From assembly GCA_019119775.1 (NCBI GenBank), contig DWWL01000059.1:1-55761 (forward strand): a stretch of DNA of 55,761 bases, given 5' to 3'. A model generated the notes under the pieces. The model made no database searches. It had not been told where the DNA came from and was given only the letters and a program-made list of their open reading frames with translations. Shown here piece by piece: positions 50,202 through 55,761 of this stretch; the first letter of the stretch is position 1, and each line of letters begins with the position of its first letter. Source of the DNA: Candidatus Lachnoclostridium pullistercoris. GTDB lineage: Bacteria; Bacillota; Clostridia; Lachnospirales; Lachnospiraceae. The position numbers were made by a program, and so were the translations under genes.

Positions 50202-50281
50202 AGCCGTTCCAGAAGACAGACATCGAATGTTTCCCGCCCGGCCTGCTGCCGGACAGGAAGATGTCCGCCGTCTGGACGGCT
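50202..50281 (+). ncRNA. structured leader upstream of the chromate transporter genes
   Basis: An 80-base region folds into one long interrupted hairpin. AGCCGTTCCAGA (50202-50213) pairs with TCTGGACGGCT (50271-50281) with one bulge. GACATC (50219-50224) pairs with GATGTC (50260-50265). TTCC pairs with GGAA, and CCGGC (50238-50242) with GCCGG (50248-50252). The nested order is exact. A/U-rich sequence and the ribosome site follow. It may be a riboswitch or other cis-regulatory RNA; I could not match it to a named class. Confidence 0.5.
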
Positions 50282-50306
50282 GCAAAAATCAGAAAGGAAC
50301 CCAGAT

Positions 50307-51023
50307 ATGGAAAAAAAGAGTCTCAGCCTGTATCTCTGGCTGTTTAAAGTGAATTTTTTCATCAGCGCCTTCACGTTCGGAGGCGGGTACGTGGTCATTC
50401 CCATGATCCGGAAATATTTTGTCACCGAAAAGCACCTGTTCTCAGAAGATGAACTGATGGACATGGCCGCCATCGCCCAGTCTTCTCCGGGCGCCATCGC
50501 CATCAACCTGGCGGTGCTGGCCGGATTCCGGACCGCCGGTTTATCCGGAGCCGTGCTCTGCGGAGTGTCCTCTGTGCTTCCTCCCTTCCTGATCCTGTCG
50601 GTGATCTCATCCTGCTACCAGGTGTTCCGGGATCTCCCCATCGTGGCCGCAGTGTTAAAGGGCATGGAAGCCGCGGTGGGCGCCCTCATCGTGGATATTG
50701 TGGTGGACATGGGCGCTGCTGTCTTAAAGGAAAAAAAGCCGTTCTTTTCCTGTCTGATCCCGGCCGCCTTCGCGGGCAGTTTTCTGCTGGAAATCAACGT
50801 GATGGTCATTCTTCTCATCTGCGTGGCCGCCTGCCTGATCTACTATTTCGCAGCCTCAAGGCGGACCGTCTCCGCACTTTCTGCCGGCCGTCCTGTGCCG
50901 GTGCGGGCAGAGTCCGGTTCCTGCAGTGACAAAAAAGCGTGCGCAGAAGCGCGCCCTCAGACAGCCGCGGACAGCCGAGAGGCCGCTCCCGGCAGATATT
51001 CTAAAAAAGGAGGCACATACTGA
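50307..51023 (+). CDS. chrA: chromate transporter family protein, first half
   Basis: This 238-residue membrane protein has the CHR-domain signature FTFGGGYVVIPMIRKY and SSPGAIAINLAVLAGF, with about five to six hydrophobic helices. Two-gene CHR systems form a heterodimer equivalent to the long ChrA. The C-terminal ~50 residues are an unconserved polar tail. The TGA and the next ATG overlap by one base. In anaerobes the real substrate may be sulphate or another anion and not chromate. Confidence 0.85.
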   Translation: MEKKSLSLYLWLFKVNFFISAFTFGGGYVVIPMIRKYFVTEKHLFSEDELMDMAAIAQSSPGAIAINLAVLAGFRTAGLSGAVLCGVSSVLPPFLILSVISSCYQVFRDLPIVAAVLKGMEAAVGALIVDIVVDMGAAVLKEKKPFFSCLIPAAFAGSFLLEINVMVILLICVAACLIYYFAASRRTVSALSAGRPVPVRAESGSCSDKKACAEARPQTAADSREAAPGRYSKKGGTY

Positions 51024-51589
51024 TGACTTGGCTTACTCTTCTTCTGGCTTTTCTCCAAATCGGTTTTTTCAGCATCGGCGGCGGCTACGCCACAATCCCG
51101 CTGATTCAGGAGCAGGTGGTGGACAAATACCACTGGCTCTCCATGCAGGAATTTACAGATATCATCACCATCTCCCAGATGACTCCCGGCCCTCTGGCGG
51201 TAAACACCTCCACATTCACCGGCATCCGCATCATGGGGATCCCCGGCGCCGTGCTGGCCACCTTCGGCTGCATCATCTCCGGCTTTGTCATCTGCCTCTG
51301 CCTGTACTGCTTTTTTTCCAAATATAAGAGCGCGGGTCCGGTGTTTACCGTATTAAAGGGGCTTCGGGCAGCCTCCATCGGCCTGATCGCCGCCTCCGCC
51401 GGCACGATCTTAGCCATGGCTCTGGCCGGCTCCACGATCCTGGGAGGAATTTCCATACCGGTCAACGGGATCGCGGCGGTGCTCTTCCTCTTATCCCTGG
51501 TCCTGCTGCGGAAATTCCATCTCAATCCCATACTGGTCATGGCCGTCAGCGGGGCAGCCGGCGCAGTGATCTACTCCATTCCCTGGTGA
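51023..51589 (+). CDS. chrA: chromate transporter family protein, second half
   Basis: This 188-residue membrane protein has the paired CHR-domain motifs FFSIGGGYATIPLIQEQ and QMTPGPLAVNTSTFTG. It is predicted to partner with the product of the preceding gene, to which it is translationally coupled. The reading frame ends 19 bases inside the convergent DUF1848 gene, so no terminator separates the two. Substrate as for the first subunit. Confidence 0.85.
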   Translation: MTWLTLLLAFLQIGFFSIGGGYATIPLIQEQVVDKYHWLSMQEFTDIITISQMTPGPLAVNTSTFTGIRIMGIPGAVLATFGCIISGFVICLCLYCFFSKYKSAGPVFTVLKGLRAASIGLIAASAGTILAMALAGSTILGGISIPVNGIAAVLFLLSLVLLRKFHLNPILVMAVSGAAGAVIYSIPW

Positions 51590-52521
51590 TTGAAAGCGGC
51601 GGGGGCCAGCACCGACGGCATGTCCCTCTCTGTGATCTTTTCTCTGCCGTCCAGGCCGCCGGAGAGAAATGGAGAATCCGGCCGGGAATTTTCCATATTT
51701 TTCCGGATCAGCTCCTGACTCCGGCTGGCATAGCAGTAGACACAGCCGTGGGAGCAGGTGTCATACATTCCAATGTCCACGCTTTTTACGCAGCCACAGT
51801 TTGGCCGCTGCGTCCTGTCCTCAGGCGCCGTCACTTCTCTTCCGGTGATCTCTCTAATCCTCTCCCGGCTGATGCAGCTGCCTCTTCTGACCCCCAGCGA
51901 AGCAAACTCTCCCTCTTCCGAGCAGGTTTCCACCGTCATTCCGGCGCCGGCGGCCATCCCGGCCGCCTCCCGCAGAAAACATTTCTGTTCGGCATCATCC
52001 GGCGGCCTGAGACCCAGCCGGTCCAGCCTTTTCTCAATCTTCCGATACCGGTCCAGAAAGCTGACCACGCAGGTGTCCGACGCCCCCTTTAAATCCTCTG
52101 CCAGCTGCCCGAAGGCTTTTAAATGGCGGGAAACGGTCCAGCTGCCGGAAATGACCACCGGGTCGTATCTCCACACCACCCTGGCCGGCCCCAGGCGGTC
52201 GGACAGCTCCCAGAACAGATCGGTCAGACGGCTTTTTTCCGGCAGGCCGGGCTCCAGGTCTTTTCCGTAGGCGGTAAGCGTAAACTGAAAATAATAAGGA
52301 AATCCCATGGCGTCCAGGCGGGGAAGGAGGGGCAGCATGGGCTCCGGATTTTTCGTCCAGAGCACGATGCAGTCCACCGTATCCCGATCCAGCCGGATGC
52401 GGCTCACCTGATTGCGGTTCATGGGATTTCTCACACAGACATACCCCTCTTCCAGCCTTTTTAACAGCCACTGGCCGTAAAAAGCGGGGATATCCGTCCG
52501 TCTGCTTGCACTGATGATCAT
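51571..52521 (-). CDS. DUF1848 protein with C-terminal CxxxCxxC
   Basis: This 316-residue protein begins MIISASRRTDIPAFY and contains VLWTKNPEPM, marks of DUF1848. The C-terminal part has CGCVKSVDIGMYDTCSHGCVYCYA, a C-x3-C-x2-C cluster like that of radical SAM enzymes but at the end of the protein. An iron-sulphur or SAM-type role is plausible. The function is unknown. Its ATG overlaps the sigK stop (ATGA), so it is coupled to that sporulation gene. Its end overlaps the chromate transporter gene by 19 bases. Confidence 0.8.
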   Translation of the reverse strand: MIISASRRTDIPAFYGQWLLKRLEEGYVCVRNPMNRNQVSRIRLDRDTVDCIVLWTKNPEPMLPLLPRLDAMGFPYYFQFTLTAYGKDLEPGLPEKSRLTDLFWELSDRLGPARVVWRYDPVVISGSWTVSRHLKAFGQLAEDLKGASDTCVVSFLDRYRKIEKRLDRLGLRPPDDAEQKCFLREAAGMAAGAGMTVETCSEEGEFASLGVRRGSCISRERIREITGREVTAPEDRTQRPNCGCVKSVDIGMYDTCSHGCVYCYASRSQELIRKNMENSRPDSPFLSGGLDGREKITERDMPSVLAPAAFNHQGME

Positions 52522-53153
52522 GGTACATTTCCTCTCTCAAATTCACTGCGCATCTTCTCGATGGCCTTCTTCTCAATGCGGCTCACATAAGAACGGGAGA
52601 TTCCCAGGACCTCGGCAATCTCCCTCTGGGTGTGTTCTTTTTTCCCGAACAGGCCGTAGCGGAGGCTGATTACCTGTTTTTCATTGTCCTTAAGACAGGT
52701 CTCATAAGCCTCATAAAGCTCCTTCACATCCTGGTCCATGATGATTCCTTCCAGAGCTTCTTTCCCCTCCGCCTCGATCACATCCACCAGGCTGACCGAT
52801 TCCCCGTCCTTATCCACGCCGATGGGTTCAAACAGGGAAACCTCCCTGGAAAACTTCCTGCTGGCCCGAAGGAGCATGAGGATCTCATTCTCCACGCATT
52901 TTGCCGCGTAGGTGGCCAGCCGGGAACCTTTCTCCATTTTAAACGTATTTACCGCTTTAATCAAGCCGATGGTCCCCACAGACAGCAGATCCTCCGTATC
53001 ATAGTCCGTCCCCTGGTATTTTTTCACCACATGGGCGACCAGCCTCATATTTCTCTCAATCAGCACGTCTCTGACTCTCTGGTCGCCATCCTTCAAACGT
53101 CCCAGATATTCTCTCTCTTCGCCGGCAGTCAATGGTTTTGGAAATGTTTTCAA
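52518..53153 (-). CDS. sigK: RNA polymerase sporulation sigma factor (SigK type)
   Basis: This 211-residue sigma factor has region 2 (LVAHVVKKYQGTDYDTEDLL, then VGTIGLIKAVNTF) and region 4 (HTQREIAEVLGISRSYVSRI). It best fits SigK, the late mother-cell factor for spore coat and lysis genes. The start is TTG, six bases after AGGTGG. The N-terminal pro-sequence of Bacillus SigK is absent, so control by proteolysis is not expected, as in Clostridioides difficile. The gene is unbroken, with no skin-type element here. DUF1848 is coupled downstream. Confidence 0.85.
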   Translation of the reverse strand: MKTFPKPLTAGEEREYLGRLKDGDQRVRDVLIERNMRLVAHVVKKYQGTDYDTEDLLSVGTIGLIKAVNTFKMEKGSRLATYAAKCVENEILMLLRASRKFSREVSLFEPIGVDKDGESVSLVDVIEAEGKEALEGIIMDQDVKELYEAYETCLKDNEKQVISLRYGLFGKKEHTQREIAEVLGISRSYVSRIEKKAIEKMRSEFERGNVP

Positions 53154-53213
53154 AGGAAGCCACCTGAAAAGCTGTTTATTTTAATTTATGCGGCGGCGGC
53201 TTTCTTAGTGCTT

Positions 53214-54653
53214 TTACAAACTTTTTTTCAGTTTCTCCAGGAGAATGGCCTTCACGGCGGCGGCGTCCGCTTTTCCCTTCATCTCCCGCATCACCTGACC
53301 CATGAGAAAGGAAAATACTTTCTCTTTTCCGCTCTGATACTCTTTTACCGACTGTTCACAGCGGGCCAGAACCTTCTCCGCCGCTTCCTCCAGGGCATTT
53401 TCATCACGGACGACGGCCAGGCCGTGCTCCTCAATATACTGATCCGGATCCACGTCATCCCGGAACATGGCAGCAAAAATCTTTTTCGCCGAGTGGGGCG
53501 TCACCCGTCCTTCCTCCTCCGCCCGGATCAGGGCCGCCAGGTGTTCCGGAGAAAACCGCAGATCTTTTGCCTCCATCCCTTCTTCTTTCATGAGGCGCAT
53601 CGTCTCCCCCATGAGCCAGGCGGCGGTCCGCCGTCCGTTTCCCGAATACCGGACTGTCTTTTCAAAGAGCTCCGCCATATAGACAGAGGAAGTGAGAACG
53701 GAGGCGTCGTACTCCGTCAGGCCGTAAACCTCCTCCATCTGCCTCTGTCTCTCCTTTCTGAGCATGGGCTGGCGGGCGCGGATCCTGTCGATCAGCTCTT
53801 CGCTCACAGTGATGGGAGGCAGATCCGGATCCGGAAAATACCGGTAGTCCTTCGCGTCCTCTTTGGAGCGCATGGGGCGGGAAGACTCTTTATTTTCATC
53901 CCATCTCCTGGTCTCCTGGACCACCGCCTTTCCCTCCTCCAGAAGCTCGATCTGGCGCTCCCTCTCACCTTCCACCGCGTGGGCAATGGCCTTAAAGGAG
54001 TTCAGGTTTTTCATCTCCGTCCGGACGCCGAAGGTGTCGGAGCCAATCTCCCGCACGGACAGGTTCACATCTGCCCGCATGGAGCCTTCCTGGAGCTTGC
54101 AGTCAGACACTTTTAAGTACTGAAGCGTATCCCGCAGGGTTTCCAGATAAGCGATCACCTCGTCGGCGCTTCTCATATCCGGCTCCGACACGATCTCGAT
54201 CAGAGGAACTCCGCTGCGGTTGTAGTCCACCAGGGAACAGTCCCTCCACTCGTCATGAATCAGTTTTCCCGCGTCCTCCTCCATATGGATCTCATGGATG
54301 CGGATGGTCTTTTTCCCGGCAGCCGTCTCGATCTCCACCTTTCCGTCATGGCAGATGGGAAGATACAGCTGGGAGATTTGATAGTTCTGAGGGTTGTCCG
54401 GATAAAAATAATTTTTCCGGTCAAACCGGCTGTACCGGTTTACCTGGCAGTTTAACGCCAGCCCTGCCGCCAGGGCAAATTCCAGAACCTTCTTATTTAA
54501 TACAGGAAGAGCCCCCGGCAGCCCTGCGCATACCGGACAGGTCTGGGTGTTCGGGGCCGCCCCAAAGCGGGTGGAGCATCCGCAGAATATCTTAGTCCTG
54601 GTGGCCAGCTCCACATGGACCTCCAGGCCGATGACTGTCTCATACTGTTTCAT
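53214..54653 (-). CDS. gatB: Asp/Glu-tRNA amidotransferase subunit B
   Basis: This 479-residue subunit of GatCAB converts Glu-tRNAGln or Asp-tRNAAsn to the amidated form. It begins MKQYETVIGLEVHVELATRT and contains the catalytic kinase-like domain segments SRFDRKNYFYPDNPQNYQIS and RSGVPLIEIVSEPD. The C-terminal tail domain is complete. The start at 54653 follows GGAGGAG and overlaps the gatA stop (ATGA). Confidence 0.97.
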   Translation of the reverse strand: MKQYETVIGLEVHVELATRTKIFCGCSTRFGAAPNTQTCPVCAGLPGALPVLNKKVLEFALAAGLALNCQVNRYSRFDRKNYFYPDNPQNYQISQLYLPICHDGKVEIETAAGKKTIRIHEIHMEEDAGKLIHDEWRDCSLVDYNRSGVPLIEIVSEPDMRSADEVIAYLETLRDTLQYLKVSDCKLQEGSMRADVNLSVREIGSDTFGVRTEMKNLNSFKAIAHAVEGERERQIELLEEGKAVVQETRRWDENKESSRPMRSKEDAKDYRYFPDPDLPPITVSEELIDRIRARQPMLRKERQRQMEEVYGLTEYDASVLTSSVYMAELFEKTVRYSGNGRRTAAWLMGETMRLMKEEGMEAKDLRFSPEHLAALIRAEEEGRVTPHSAKKIFAAMFRDDVDPDQYIEEHGLAVVRDENALEEAAEKVLARCEQSVKEYQSGKEKVFSFLMGQVMREMKGKADAAAVKAILLEKLKKSL

Positions 54654-55761
54654 GCTCGCTCTCCTCCTTCTCTCTTCCACACTTCTTTCCAGGGACCGCG
54701 GAGCGCCTCGCAGGCAAAAGCGGCCCGGAATACCAGATCTTCCCGGAACCGGTTTCCCATGATCTGGATCCCCACCGGCAGTCCCTTCTCATCCAGGCAC
54801 CAGGGCATGACCAGCCCGGGGATCCCCGCCAGGTTGGCGGCCACCGTGTCAATGTCTCCCAGATACATCTTTAACGGATCTGAGAGGCTCTCCCCCAGCC
54901 TGGGCGCAGTGGTGGGAGCCGCCGGCGCCAGCAGCACATCATACGTTTCAAAGGCCCGGTCAAACCGCTCCCTCACCAGGGCGCGGACTTTTAAGGCTTT
55001 CAGATAATAGGCGTCGTAATATCCGGAGCTGAGCACAAATGTCCCCAGAAGGATTCTCCGGCGCACCTCCGGCCCGAAGCCCTCTGTCCGGCTCTTTTTG
55101 TACAGCTCATGAAGATCATCCTCCGGCCCTCTCTCTGCCCGCCAGCCGTATTTGATTCCGTCAAACCGCTCCAGGTTGGAGCTGGCTTCAGCGGAGGCAA
55201 TCACATAGTAGGCCGGAATCACATATTCTTCCAGTCCCAGGGAGAATGTCTCCACCAGAGCGCCGGCCGCCTCCAGCTGCCTGGCCGCCTGAAGAACTGC
55301 CTCCTTCACCGTCTTGTCTGTCCCCTCCCCGATATAGGCGGACGGGATTCCCACCCGCAGGCCGGCCGCTTTCTCCGCGGCTTTTCCCGATTCCATCTCT
55401 TCTGCCGTCTCCACCGGCAGCCGGGTCCGTTCTGCCGCGCTGGTGGCATCCTTCAGATCAGGCACCGCCAGGACTTTCAAGAGGGCAGCACAGTCGGCGA
55501 CATCCCGGCCGATGGGACCGATCTGATCCAGAGAGGAGCCGTAGGCGATCAGCCCATACCGGGAAACCGTTCCGTAGGTGGGCTTGATCCCGGTGACGCC
55601 GCACCAGGAAGACGGCTGGCGGATCGAGCCGCCCGTGTCGGATCCCAGAGCCGCCGGCGCTTCCCCCGCGGCCACCGCGGCGCAGGAGCCGCCGGAGGAG
55701 CCTCCCGGAACCCGTTCCGGATCCCAGGGGTTTCTGGTGGGACCGAAATAAGAAGTTTCTG
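54650..55761 (-). CDS. gatA: Asp/Glu-tRNA amidotransferase subunit A (5' end outside window)
   Basis: This partial amidase subunit has about 370 codons; the N-terminal part lies beyond the window. The amidase signature PGGSSGGSCAAVAAGEAPAA and GSDTGGSIRQPSSWCG provides the Ser-cis-Ser-Lys triad (the Lys is likely upstream). GatA releases ammonia from glutamine for GatB. gatB overlaps its stop by four bases. gatC is expected just upstream, outside the window. Confidence 0.95.
   Translation of the reverse strand, partial: ETSYFGPTRNPWDPERVPGGSSGGSCAAVAAGEAPAALGSDTGGSIRQPSSWCGVTGIKPTYGTVSRYGLIAYGSSLDQIGPIGRDVADCAALLKVLAVPDLKDATSAAERTRLPVETAEEMESGKAAEKAAGLRVGIPSAYIGEGTDKTVKEAVLQAARQLEAAGALVETFSLGLEEYVIPAYYVIASAEASSNLERFDGIKYGWRAERGPEDDLHELYKKSRTEGFGPEVRRRILLGTFVLSSGYYDAYYLKALKVRALVRERFDRAFETYDVLLAPAAPTTAPRLGESLSDPLKMYLGDIDTVAANLAGIPGLVMPWCLDEKGLPVGIQIMGNRFREDLVFRAAFACEALRGPWKEVWKREGGERA

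Noticed and set aside
1..55761. rRNA, tRNA and CRISPR arrays
   Set aside because: No tRNA cloverleaf, rRNA-like segment or regular repeat-spacer array was seen. I read by eye, so a single divergent tRNA could be missed.
40998..55761. Skin-type element interrupting sigK
   Set aside because: The sigK frame is complete from start to stop, so no excision is needed here.

Overview
The window looks like chromosome of a Gram-positive, spore-forming anaerobe of the Clostridia, most likely Lachnospiraceae. The grounds are AddAB instead of RecBCD, CodY, a SigK-type sporulation sigma factor, GatAB, choline-binding-type wall repeats, LexA boxes of the GAAC-N4-GTTC type, and strong aGGAGG ribosome sites with TTGNNN-17-TATAAT promoters. 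Most of the sequence is GC-rich. AT-rich islands at about 10.2-12.5 kb and 37.1-38.0 kb carry toxin-antitoxin genes and gene debris and look acquired. This is inference from gene content; no search was run.

Layout. 0-1 kb: a structured dispersed repeat and a broken HD-domain gene. 1.08-7.0 kb (+): a five-gene operon with response regulator, sensor kinase, ABC ATPase, a permease fused to an M1-like metallopeptidase, and a second permease. 7.0-10.2 kb (-): Sel1-repeat protein, DUF3137 protein and a LemA protein with a Ser/Asn/Arg-rich insert. 10.2-12.5 kb: GNAT pseudogene, hicA relic and an intact hicAB pair. 12.5-18.4 kb (-): guaA, iadA and uvrA, the last behind a duplicated promoter-leader unit. 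18.7-25.0 kb (-): aminotransferase with an orphan amino-acid binding lipoprotein, then a four-gene oxidoreductase/isomerase set. 25.1-32.1 kb (-): addA and addB under a LexA-type operator. 32.2-34.2 kb (+): an FMN_bind-like anchored protein and a MATE transporter. 34.3-36.3 kb (-): YHYH secreted protein, a small Cys-motif protein and a wall-binding protein. 36.5 kb (+): MerR regulator. 37.1-37.8 kb (-): MNT-HEPN toxin-antitoxin pair between duplicated terminators. 38.0-45.7 kb (-): conserved block tsf, rpsB, codY, topA, dprA, comM. 45.9-49.1 kb (-): alpha/beta hydrolase and a radical SAM DNA-repair pair under a LexA-type operator. 49.2-51.6 kb: LysR regulator divergent from a two-gene chromate transporter with a structured leader. 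51.6-55.8 kb (-): DUF1848 protein, sigK, gatB and the 3' part of gatA.

How it works together. DNA repair recurs. addBA and the radical SAM pair have perfect GAAC-N4-GTTC palindromes just downstream of their -10 boxes, and uvrA has a one-mismatch site overlapping its -35 box. This suggests a local SOS regulon that includes the poorly characterised radical SAM/TIGR03915-type pair. The strongest candidates for something undescribed are the sensor-controlled ABC exporter with a fused protease-like ectodomain, the radical SAM pair, the structured RNA before the chromate transporter, the mobile-looking promoter-leader repeats, and the MNT-HEPN module sitting between two copies of one terminator.
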